From NCBI GenBank assembly GCA_964652775.1, contig CAZZAM010000004.1, positions 165,998-229,997 on the forward strand: a stretch of 64,000 nucleotides of DNA. Reading direction: 5' to 3'. Positions 35,089-42,907 of this stretch are shown here, one piece after another. The notes under the pieces were generated by a model. That model did not search any database. It was not told the DNA's origin and saw only the letters and a list, made by a program, of their open reading frames with translations. This stretch comes from UBA11346 sp038060575. GTDB taxonomy: Bacteria > Planctomycetota > UBA11346. Position 1 is the first letter of the stretch, and every line of letters begins with the position of its first letter. A program made the position numbers and the translations under genes.

Positions 35089-36713
35089 TCCGGTTGCTGC
35101 TCGCCATCGTGTGTGCATGCGGTTTGTTTGCCGCTGACTCAGCCAGCATTGAGCGCATGGCTCGCGCAGCCGGAGATCTCCCCGTCCTTCATGATGGTCG
35201 CATCAAGCCCCTCGCGAGTGTGGCACGACACTGTTTGCTGTCGCTGTCGGGACGCGAAGTTATTCCGAGCGAAAGCGGTCCCAGTCTTTCTGCCACGGCA
35301 TGGATGCTCGAGGGACTGGCAGACCGCAATGCTGCCACACTTAGACAAGTCATCAAACTACGGAACCCAGAAGTCGCAGAGGCCCTTGGCTTGAAGGCGC
35401 GGGCGAATATGCGCTATTCATCCGATGAAATTGGCCGTGGTTTCCAAGAGCACGCGGCTCAGCTCGACCAATTATTCCAACGTGACCGGAAGTCGTTGGC
35501 GCCCGCAGAGCTTCAGCTTGTTGAGCTGGCCCATAACATGAACCATGTTTTTAGTCTTATTGCCAGTGGTAATCTGGCTGTTGTTCCTGGATCAGAGCAA
35601 GCACGCAAGGAATGGTTGCCGAGCGCTCGAATCAGTGCGCCAGATCAACTACAGATGGCCGTTGTGTCGGGCTGGAGCTCCATGTTGGTCGCTGTTCGCG
35701 CGGGCGACGCCGAGGCGGTTGAGCGCCACGCCGCGGCAATCATGCAGAGTCTCGCGCCTGTAGTTGATGGAGAACGTCTGTACGCCGAAAATATCTACCA
35801 TCGTCTAGCATTGTTCAACCTGAGCCTCTACTGCGATATCTTGTGTGTACTGCTTCTCGGAGTTGGCTTGCTTGGCTGCAGAACCTGGCTGTGGCGTTTG
35901 GCTGTGGCCTCGTTGGCTATTGGAATCGTCTGTCATCTATGCGGCATTACTCTACGCGTATGGATTCAATGTCGCCCGCCAGTGGCGACGCTCTATGAAT
36001 CCATCGTGTTTGTTGGGCTCATTGCTGCCATTCTTGGTCTGATTGTCGAAGGCGTCCGTCGCCGTGGCGACGGCGCATTTGTCGGCGCAACGGCTGCCGC
36101 CTTGCTGCTGTTGATTGCCAAGGGATACACCGAGGACGGTGACACGATGGGCATGCTGGTTGCTGTCCTTAATTCGAACTTTTGGCTGACCGTCCACGTT
36201 CTGACGATTACGATCGGATACGGATGCGCCTTGGTCACCGGCGTAGTAGCTCACGTTGCATTGTCGGCCCGTATCATCTATCCTGCCGACGGAATTCTCC
36301 ATCGCGCCCACGACCGTGCCCTGTTAGGCTTATCCCTGGTATCGCTGCTGTTTACCTTGTTTGGCACCATCCTTGGTGGAATATGGGCCGATCAGTCATG
36401 GGGACGTTTTTGGGGCTGGGATCCGAAAGAAAACGGTGCTCTGCTGATCGTTGTCTGGCTGATCATGATGCTGCATCTACGTATTTCTGGATTGGCCGGT
36501 CCACGTGGATTTGCGTTCGGTCTGATTCTCGGCAATATCGTAGTCTCGGTGGCGTGGTTTGGCGTGAATCTACTCGGCGTCGGATTACACAGTTATGGAT
36601 TTGATGGCGGCACGTTCTTCTGGCTGGTAACACATGCCGCTATTGAAATCGCTCTGGCTGTGGGCCTATGGACTGCCGCCACGGTTCGCCAGTTCCGTGT
36701 CGCATCGACCTGA
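35085..36713 (+). CDS. ccsA: CcsA/ResC cytochrome c biogenesis protein with N-terminal extension
   Basis: 542 residues. A signal-like N-terminus and about 220 residues of probably extracytoplasmic sequence precede the membrane part. The C-terminal region has about eight helices and the haem-handling WWD motif, WGRFWGWDPKENGAL, with conserved His in NSNFWLTVHVLTI and VAWFGVNLLGVGLHSYG. It exports and attaches haem with ResB. Start ATG 35085 overlaps the resB stop. The long N-terminal domain is not part of basic CcsA but occurs in fused or PVC-type versions. Confidence 0.9.
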   Translation: MIRLLLAIVCACGLFAADSASIERMARAAGDLPVLHDGRIKPLASVARHCLLSLSGREVIPSESGPSLSATAWMLEGLADRNAATLRQVIKLRNPEVAEALGLKARANMRYSSDEIGRGFQEHAAQLDQLFQRDRKSLAPAELQLVELAHNMNHVFSLIASGNLAVVPGSEQARKEWLPSARISAPDQLQMAVVSGWSSMLVAVRAGDAEAVERHAAAIMQSLAPVVDGERLYAENIYHRLALFNLSLYCDILCVLLLGVGLLGCRTWLWRLAVASLAIGIVCHLCGITLRVWIQCRPPVATLYESIVFVGLIAAILGLIVEGVRRRGDGAFVGATAAALLLLIAKGYTEDGDTMGMLVAVLNSNFWLTVHVLTITIGYGCALVTGVVAHVALSARIIYPADGILHRAHDRALLGLSLVSLLFTLFGTILGGIWADQSWGRFWGWDPKENGALLIVVWLIMMLHLRISGLAGPRGFAFGLILGNIVVSVAWFGVNLLGVGLHSYGFDGGTFFWLVTHAAIEIALAVGLWTAATVRQFRVAST

Positions 36714-36717
36714 TCGA

Positions 36718-37284
36718 CTAGAGACAACCATCAACGAGTGACTCGGTCAACCCAAGCTGTTTGCGATATTCAGCCGCTGCGGTTTTACTATCGTACATGG
36801 AGCCCATCTCAGCGACGTGACCGGGGTTTGCGTCATCCAGCGTCCACAACGACGTACGGCCAAAAGCAAACGAATCCGGCGACCAGTTGCCAGCCTTGGG
36901 GCCAAAAACATCAGCGTGCCGAGCATCAATATGCAGAAAGCCGCGTGCGTCCTTGAATGCTGTTGCTCGGTAGGCTACTGCGAAAATACCGCCCGGATGA
37001 TCGTACGTTACGACCCAGGCGGGACGCACCTTGCCGATGCCCGTACCAACGACCACCACGGTCAACGACTGGTCCCACACGAAGCGAATTACACATGGTT
37101 GCACCGGAGCAAAGGGCACGGCTCGACCCGGTATAGGTGGACCACCAAGTTCGGACGCTGCCGCTTCGTTGCCTGGTAAGGCCGCCTTGGCTGGACTCTC
37201 TGCCGGACCATCGACTGCTGAAGCCAGCGGAAGGTATGACAACAAGAGCACGACGCAGCACCAATGCTGATAATGGCCGAACAT
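36718..37284 (-). CDS. secreted protein of unknown function
   Basis: 188 residues. Signal peptide (WCCVVLLLSYLPLASAVDG), then a Pro/Ala-rich segment and a compact domain with VVVVGTGIGKVRPAWVVTYDHPGG and a helical end (SKTAAAEYRKQLGL). Not recognised. It is the second gene of a minus-strand pair, 8 bases behind a STAS gene, and ends 4 bases from the ccsA stop. Confidence 0.6.
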   Translation of the reverse strand: MFGHYQHWCCVVLLLSYLPLASAVDGPAESPAKAALPGNEAAASELGGPPIPGRAVPFAPVQPCVIRFVWDQSLTVVVVGTGIGKVRPAWVVTYDHPGGIFAVAYRATAFKDARGFLHIDARHADVFGPKAGNWSPDSFAFGRTSLWTLDDANPGHVAEMGSMYDSKTAAAEYRKQLGLTESLVDGCL

Positions 37285-37292
37285 AGACCGCT

Positions 37293-37649
37293 TCAGCTGC
37301 GCGGCAGCGGCTTACCCACATCACCAGCGGTAACGCGCGTCGTTCCTCGCGGCTCCCCCTCAATGGTGATGAGGTGCCTCAGATTCATCTGTTGGAGGGT
37401 CATTTCAAATCGCCGGGTTGCGCCAAGAATCGACACCGGTGATCCGACCCGCGTGGCCAACTGGATACACGCCGATATCAGGGTTGAATATGCCCCAGTT
37501 GCATGGGTCATATCGAGGACAATGCGCTTGGACGATTCAATGCGACTAAGCATGACGGCGATGCTTGGATGGTCCAATTCACCAGTAACCATAAACGAGA
37601 CAGTTCCCCCATCATAGGTGGCAACAAACGGCAAGAGTGGCTTGGACAT
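37293..37649 (-). CDS. STAS-domain protein
   Basis: 118 residues. A STAS fold is suggested by VSFMVTGELDHPSIAVML, IVLDMTHATGAYSTLISACIQLA and SPVSILGATRRFEMTLQQMNL. The phospho-site block reads AYSTLIS rather than DSSGLG: Ser is kept, Asp is not. An AGAGG ribosome site precedes ATG 37649. It is the first gene of a pair with a secreted protein, an unusual partner for an anti-sigma antagonist. Confidence 0.65.
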   Translation of the reverse strand: MSKPLLPFVATYDGGTVSFMVTGELDHPSIAVMLSRIESSKRIVLDMTHATGAYSTLISACIQLATRVGSPVSILGATRRFEMTLQQMNLRHLITIEGEPRGTTRVTAGDVGKPLPRS

Positions 37650-37731
37650 GTGCAGCCTCTGTTCAGGGGACTAGGCTATGCAGCGTGGGCGCTTTTTCGA
37701 GGAGTTGTTCCGGGACGGCGTGGATAACAAA

Positions 37732-37761
37732 ACACCCTGCAAGCCATGGGCCGCAGGGTGT
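37732..37761 (-). terminator. Rho-independent terminator of tRNA-Ala
   Basis: Read on the minus strand, ACACCCTGC and GCAGGGTGT form a 9-bp stem around a 12-base loop followed by TTTTG. It begins directly behind the CCA end of tRNA-Ala. Confidence 0.8.
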
Positions 37762-37763
37762 AC

Positions 37764-37839
37764 TGGTGGAGGTAAAGGGAGTCGAACCCATGACCTTCTG
37801 AATGCCATTCAGACGCTCTACCAACTGAGCTATACCCCC
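37764..37839 (-). tRNA. tRNA-Ala (GGC)
   Basis: Acceptor GGGGGTA/TACCTCC with the G3-U70 wobble that identifies alanine tRNA, D stem GCTC/GAGC, anticodon stem TCTGA/TCAGA, loop ATGGCAT with anticodon GGC, T arm with TTCGACT, discriminator A and encoded CCA. Confidence 0.97.
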
Positions 37840-37931
37840 ATCAATTCCGGCCGCGCAGACGCGGCTCAGCGACGTGCCGTGCACGCCGGAGGCGGAGTCA
37901 TAGAGGTCCAGTGTCAGCCTGCAAGTACCTC

Positions 37932-37994
37932 TCCGGCCTTGCTCTGGCCGGACAGCGAAAAATACCTACGGCAATAGGATTGCCTGCTTGTAGG
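37932..37994 (+). ncRNA. two hairpins in the leader of the following secreted-protein gene
   Basis: TCCGGCC/GGCCGGA (37932-37952, 7-base loop) is followed by CCTAC-GGCAA, loop TAGGA, TTGCC-TGCTT-GTAGG (37965-37994), a 10-bp stem with a 5-base bulge. They lie 45 bases before the start codon. A leader structure is possible; no known class fits. Confidence 0.3.
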
Positions 37995-38039
37995 CGGGTA
38001 CTGGCATGCGTAGTCTGGGGCGCACGGAGAGATAGCGTC

Positions 38040-39524
38040 ATGTTCAGCCGCCTGTTCTTGGTTGCCTGCGCTGGCGTCAGCTTGATTGCCGCCGAGCAGC
38101 CCCCAATTACAGGCCCACCCTGGAAAGTCAGCTTTACGACAGCCATTCGCGGCGCTGATCGACAGTTCGTCTCCTATATGGGCAAGACTTATATGCTCGT
38201 CCAACCGGATGAACTGATGAGTGTCTCTAGCACCGCTTTAGATGTCGCCTCCATGGTCAAGGTACGGCGTCTCCCAAGTGGCGAGTTCGGTCTTTATCGT
38301 ACTGAGCATCTGATTTTGGAGCCCGTTGGTGATGCGTTGGCTGGCCGACTCGACGGTGACAATCTGTACCTGGCTGGCTCTCTCGGCGTTGCGAATGCCA
38401 ATGGCATCCGCGTTTTGCGAGTGCATGGCGCTGTTCAGACAACATCCGACTCGCAACTATTGGCCAATCGGCTGGCGGGCATTACGGCAAACGAGTGGGA
38501 GAGACGCCTCGCTGTCGTGTCCTGGTGTCGCGATCAAATGCGCCTTGCCGGCAACGTTGATTACTGGCTTGCAACCGTTGATAATCTGCTGGCGCAAATA
38601 ATTGATGACATGGCCAAGCAAGCTGCCGCACATAATGACATTGCCCTGATTGCCCGGTCGGTTGATCTGGCACTGAATAACCTCAAGGACGTTGGCAGGG
38701 CCGCGAAGGTAGCCTCGCCGGTGTGGATCAGGGAACATGGAGGACCGCAAGCTGAAGTCATTGCCCGACGCATGCGTGCACAGGGATGCGCTCTGTACAA
38801 GGATGTCTGGCTGCCACGTGCGCAGGCTTTGGAACGCGAGTTCGACGATCGCTTCAACGCTCTGAGCTGGAAGGACGCCGAAGGCTTCTACCGCCTTGGC
38901 CGATGGGCAGATGAGAGCGCTGAATCACTTCCGCAGTCACGCGAACGGTCCTGGCGTTGCTATCAAGCCGGATTCAAAGCTGATCCGCATCATCAGGGCA
39001 TAGCGCGCGAACTACGCCTACACATTGATCCATCCACCGATCCAGCGTTGATTACTGGTAAAATACTCGTGCCCAGTGACTACACTGACGCCGATGCGAA
39101 AATCAAAGCGCCTGCCCCAGAGGGATGGAAGCGCGGAGGCACCAGCCAATTTACGTGGAATGATCCCGATAGCGAAACCGCATTTATCGGAGTTAGAACC
39201 CAGCCGCCTCCAATTGATGCTGACGCTGTATGGATGGTCATCGAACAGGAGGGTGCTTCCAAGAAGGGGTACCTCAGCATCAGCAATGACGAAGAGAAGC
39301 TCAGCGATGGAAAACTGATGAAGACACGTCGCTTCACCTGGTTGGATGGAGATTCACCACGCTTTTCCTTGGTTTCCCTCGTCGTAATCACTCCAGATGC
39401 AGCTGGCATCGTGTTTAGTGCCCAGGGCTTACCGCACGAACAAGTGCGCATCGATGCGATTGTGCGTAGCTGCGCTGCCGCAGTTCAGCACTACGAACCC
39501 CCTGCACCAAAAACAACACCGTAA
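38040..39524 (+). CDS. large secreted protein, unknown function
   Basis: 494 residues from ATG 38040 with a GGAGAG ribosome site and a signal peptide (SRLFLVACAGVSLIAAE). An N-terminal beta-rich region (residues about 20-130: MVKVRRLPSGEFGLYRTEHLI) is followed by helical, charged segments and a C-terminal domain opening with APEGWKRGGTSQF that recalls the 'GW' opening of the protein encoded at 33452-34045. The middle has FDDRFNALSWKDAEGFYRLGRWAD. Not recognised. tRNA-Leu lies 17 bases behind the stop. Confidence 0.68.
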   Translation: MFSRLFLVACAGVSLIAAEQPPITGPPWKVSFTTAIRGADRQFVSYMGKTYMLVQPDELMSVSSTALDVASMVKVRRLPSGEFGLYRTEHLILEPVGDALAGRLDGDNLYLAGSLGVANANGIRVLRVHGAVQTTSDSQLLANRLAGITANEWERRLAVVSWCRDQMRLAGNVDYWLATVDNLLAQIIDDMAKQAAAHNDIALIARSVDLALNNLKDVGRAAKVASPVWIREHGGPQAEVIARRMRAQGCALYKDVWLPRAQALEREFDDRFNALSWKDAEGFYRLGRWADESAESLPQSRERSWRCYQAGFKADPHHQGIARELRLHIDPSTDPALITGKILVPSDYTDADAKIKAPAPEGWKRGGTSQFTWNDPDSETAFIGVRTQPPPIDADAVWMVIEQEGASKKGYLSISNDEEKLSDGKLMKTRRFTWLDGDSPRFSLVSLVVITPDAAGIVFSAQGLPHEQVRIDAIVRSCAAAVQHYEPPAPKTTP

Positions 39525-39541
39525 TCCATTTCTCTCAATAG

Positions 39542-39624
39542 GCCCGGGTGGCGGAACTGGCAGACGCAGCGGATTTAAAATCCGTGGTCGAAAGACGTTG
39601 GGGGTTCAACTCCCCCCCTGGGCA
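39542..39624 (+). tRNA. tRNA-Leu (TAA)
   Basis: Class II tRNA with a long variable arm. Acceptor GCCCGGG/CCTGGGC, anticodon stem GCGGA/TCCGT, loop TTTAAAA with anticodon TAA, T stem GGGGG/CCCCC with TTCAACT. The 3' end reads A-CTA: CCA is not encoded, unlike the other three tRNAs here. A T5 run follows. Confidence 0.93.
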
Positions 39625-39634
39625 CTAATTTTTG

Positions 39635-40897
39635 TTAAGGCGTCTTTACGTGCGGCAGTGCAAGTAGCTCAGTCGCTATCATGCCATACATGGACTTCTC
39701 GCCACATGATTGCGCTAGCCGCTCCAGCAGTGGAAGTCCCTGTTTGCTGATGATGGGTCCACCATCGAAGACGCCGGAGAAGCCTTTGCTGAATGCCTCT
39801 AACACGTTCGCTGCCGGCACGGCTTTGTTCTCTTTGGCCAAAACAGCAAGTGTGGTTTTCAATTCAGCCTCACGTTTATGTCCTTTGAGTCCTTTCAGAA
39901 ACACATTGCCGTACCAGGTGGCCAGCAGCGGATCACTGGCTGATAGATTCGCTATTAGGACAATTTGAGCGTCCATACGTGCCTCGATCCTGGTGCGTAA
40001 CTCTGTTGTTTGCGTAGTTATTGCCGGGTCTTTTTTGCTTTTATCCATAGTCGCCACGGCTGCTGCAAGCTGACCAGTATTGGCTGCGGCAATGATCGGA
40101 GCTAATTTAGCAGGATAGGAACCTTCGTGAAGAAACGGAGCGTAGGCAAGATCGATGCGCCGAAACAAAGAGGCAGCCTCCACTGGACCTTGAGGTGGAA
40201 TGGTGTGGCCGACATGGTTGACCACCAACAAACGATGGTCTGGACACGCCTTGGAGAATAACGCGAGCGCTTCAGCATAACGTGCCGTCTGCGACGATCC
40301 TAAGCCTGCTAGTGTCCATTCGTCAGTGTTGACGCCGACATACCATCCGGTCGAACCGATTTGCTCTATGCTCGTCTGGAAATTGGCGCTGTAGAGCGCT
40401 TGAGCGGTGAACGGCCAAGCCAAACCGCGCTTACGAGCGCACTCACTGTACCACAGTCCGCATGGCATCCCGCCACCCGAGAAGCAGGCGATCATGCCAC
40501 GACCCGGAACTACGGGATAATCTGCCATGACCTGCAGCGTGGCGGCCTTGGCCACCGCAACTTTTCCGGCAGTGTCTTTGGCATTGTCACCGTCGGCATA
40601 GCACATGTTGATAGCAATCAGGCCATACGTGTAGATGAATTTATCCTGCCAGAGCGCGAACCAAGACGCTCCGCTTTGGCCGTTCTGCCCATGGAAAAAC
40701 AAGTGTAGTCCATAGTGCGAATCGTCTGGCATCTTGGGCGGGACACTGACGAAGTAGCTGTAACCGGCGACGCCAGTCTGGACCTGATAAGTCCCAGATT
40801 TACCGGCATTGGCCGAGGGCTTGGGTAGCACGACCGTGGATTCCGCCGCCTGTGCCACGATGAAAATAAAGCAGAAAAAAAGTACTATATGACGCAT
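39635..40897 (-). CDS. secreted alpha/beta hydrolase (esterase-like)
   Basis: 420 residues from ATG 40897 with a GAGGA ribosome site and a signal peptide (HIVLFFCFIFIVAQAAES). The alpha/beta-hydrolase part shows the oxyanion segment LHLFFHGQNGQSGASWF, the nucleophile elbow ACFSGGGMPCG (Ser as FSGGG, a relaxed G-x-S-x-G) and a possible catalytic His in VVNHVGHTIPP. It recalls carbohydrate esterases and PHB-depolymerase-like enzymes. The last 150 residues are helical and unknown. A strong 29-base dyad lies just upstream. Confidence 0.75.
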   Translation of the reverse strand: MRHIVLFFCFIFIVAQAAESTVVLPKPSANAGKSGTYQVQTGVAGYSYFVSVPPKMPDDSHYGLHLFFHGQNGQSGASWFALWQDKFIYTYGLIAINMCYADGDNAKDTAGKVAVAKAATLQVMADYPVVPGRGMIACFSGGGMPCGLWYSECARKRGLAWPFTAQALYSANFQTSIEQIGSTGWYVGVNTDEWTLAGLGSSQTARYAEALALFSKACPDHRLLVVNHVGHTIPPQGPVEAASLFRRIDLAYAPFLHEGSYPAKLAPIIAAANTGQLAAAVATMDKSKKDPAITTQTTELRTRIEARMDAQIVLIANLSASDPLLATWYGNVFLKGLKGHKREAELKTTLAVLAKENKAVPAANVLEAFSKGFSGVFDGGPIISKQGLPLLERLAQSCGEKSMYGMIATELLALPHVKTP

Positions 40898-40909
40898 GGT
40901 GTCCTCACT

Positions 40910-40938
40910 CTGTGTACATATACGGTATACGAACACAG
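40910..40938. promoter_or_regulatory. 29-base palindromic operator candidate upstream of the esterase gene
   Basis: CTGTGT and ACACAG flank a TATAC-nn-GTATA core; 24 of 29 bases are symmetric. It lies 13-41 bases before the start codon of the esterase-like gene, as a repressor or activator site would. Long dyads like this are bound by LacI, GntR or similar dimers. No regulator gene is adjacent. Confidence 0.55.
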
Positions 40939-41093
40939 ATGTTAGTGCCTGAATGCCCAATAACTATTATGAAAACAAGCAGTTGTTGGGTAATCAGGGA
41001 CGGGGCCTGAGGGCAATGACGTTGCGTTAAGGCAGTAACAGTATCAGGAGATCGGTGTTCCCGGACCGACCTTGGAATGCATTTTGGGCGCGC

Positions 41094-42779
41094 CTACGGC
41101 TGTTTATTGCGATAGGTCGCGTAGATCTCGTTCACGAACGAATCCCACGTCGTTCCGCCGGCCATGTAATCGGGGCGGTAATCAAATTTGAAGCCTGGGT
41201 CTTTTTCGACTTTCTTAATCTCAGCAATGGTTTCGAGCTTCACTGAGTCGTGGATGATCTTGACATTATCGGCGTCTTTTTCGGTCATCCAGCGGTCGCA
41301 GTAGCGCATGAATGGGTCGTTGTTCCAGACCTTCTCGATCTTCATAAAGCGAATCGCAAGCGCCTGCGCGACCCAGCAGATGCCGGTGCAGCAACGGCGG
41401 TAGCTTTCGCCAGTGAAAGCTGCCTTGGTCTTCCACTCGGTTGGAGGCATGTACTCGTATTCGGTGCCCTGCGGATTGCGTTCGCTCGAGCCGAACTTTC
41501 GCCCGTAATGGCCGGCGTAGGACACGTCGGCTCCGGTCCAACTCTTCTCGTCAACCACCTGCATGTCCTCACCGAATTCAACGTTCGGGAACTTCTTGTA
41601 GGGATTCTGCATCTCCTCGTCGCCCAGAAACACGCCGGTCAACTCGATGCTGAGTTTCCGTCCGGAGCCATGACCACCGAACGCACGCCAACCAGGATGT
41701 CCGCCTAGCAGCATGCCCCAGCGATCAATGCCGACCTGGCAGAAGTTGATAATCAGACGCTCCTTTTGTTCGCGAGTAAAGTCGAGACATAACAGGAGAG
41801 CCGCATTGCCGACAATACGGCCGAGTTCGCGGCCATATTGCGGCATGTTCTGACTCGGGGCGCTGAACGAAAAGAATACCGTATCGAGCCACGGCAGGCG
41901 GAAGTAGCGCTCGTAAGCGCGGATGTCGTAACACAACTCGGCCCGTCCGGTCTCGGTGTTCTTCTTGAAGTACTGTGGCTCACCGTCGGCGTTGTAGGGC
42001 AGCACCTCTTTCAAACGTGGGAGGCTCGGCAGAAAATCGCGCTTCAGGTTGCGTGCGTAGTAGAGTGGGTGCGCGGTTGCCATGTACGGCGGACGGAATG
42101 CATCGGTCGCCACCGGCTTGTCCATACACAGCAGGACAGCCGCTACTTTGATCCCGCAGACCGATTTATGTGAACTGTTGAACGGACCCAGCATGCGCCG
42201 AACGGTTGCGTATTCCTTGAGTGGCGAGCTGATCGTGGACATCAAATTGTCGCCAGGCTTCAGGCTGATCGGCACCAGATTCAACGCTTTGGGCTCAAAA
42301 TGATTGATGACGCGATTGTCGAATCCAATCGGGTTGTTCGTCGAAACGCGAAAGTTGTGCATTGAGCCATGGCGTACAATAATCTTCTTCTTGCCATCTG
42401 GCAGAGTCTCTTCGCTGACGACCGTTTTCGGTTCAATGTCGATAACTGTCACCGGGCCGACAACGTACCAATCACCGTTCACGAACCGGCCGGCGGGAAC
42501 CTTTTTGTCGAACTTCCAGGTAATGCCGTATTGGCTGATCGAATCGACCTTGGGCAACGCATCAACGGTCAGCGTCGTGCCTGGTTTATCTGGGGTGAAG
42601 ACCACATTGGGTAGTAGATCAAGGGGAACGTCGTTCACCCACGGCGCTTGCCAGGCTTCCGGGGGGACCGAGTTGACGACTTTTTTTTCGCGTGTGTCTT
42701 CGTTGTCTTCTGCAGCGGCAACGCAACTCATCGGCGGGATCAACAGAAACGCCAACATCCATATGGAGCGAATCAACAT
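41094..42779 (-). CDS. large secreted protein, unknown function
   Basis: 561 residues from ATG 42779 with a clear signal peptide (LIRSIWMLAFLLIPPMSCVAAAE). An N-terminal beta-rich region with TWKFDKKVPAGRFVNGDWYV, FDNRVINH and a large central region with RLPWLDTVFFSFSAP and GGHPGWRAFGGHGSGRKLSIEL, then CCTGICWVAQALA with three cysteines. His/Asp/Glu-rich segments would suit an enzyme, perhaps on polysaccharide, but I recognise no family. The codon use looks like its neighbours. It and the esterase-like gene sit between tRNA-Leu and secA. Confidence 0.7.
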   Translation of the reverse strand: MLIRSIWMLAFLLIPPMSCVAAAEDNEDTREKKVVNSVPPEAWQAPWVNDVPLDLLPNVVFTPDKPGTTLTVDALPKVDSISQYGITWKFDKKVPAGRFVNGDWYVVGPVTVIDIEPKTVVSEETLPDGKKKIIVRHGSMHNFRVSTNNPIGFDNRVINHFEPKALNLVPISLKPGDNLMSTISSPLKEYATVRRMLGPFNSSHKSVCGIKVAAVLLCMDKPVATDAFRPPYMATAHPLYYARNLKRDFLPSLPRLKEVLPYNADGEPQYFKKNTETGRAELCYDIRAYERYFRLPWLDTVFFSFSAPSQNMPQYGRELGRIVGNAALLLCLDFTREQKERLIINFCQVGIDRWGMLLGGHPGWRAFGGHGSGRKLSIELTGVFLGDEEMQNPYKKFPNVEFGEDMQVVDEKSWTGADVSYAGHYGRKFGSSERNPQGTEYEYMPPTEWKTKAAFTGESYRRCCTGICWVAQALAIRFMKIEKVWNNDPFMRYCDRWMTEKDADNVKIIHDSVKLETIAEIKKVEKDPGFKFDYRPDYMAGGTTWDSFVNEIYATYRNKQP

Positions 42780-42907
42780 AGAGGTAGCCTTTCGGGTTCG
42801 GGACGAAGCCTCAGCAGCAGCCCCCAACACTAGGCACGGCGGGCTCCCGACTCCACCATATATTCCATTGTTCCCGAGTCGTGAATCTGGACAGCGTAGC
42901 AGTGGCG

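Noticed and set aside
39598..42840. Integrated element at tRNA-Leu
   Set aside because: No integrase, no repeat of the tRNA 3' end on the far side, and composition like the surroundings.
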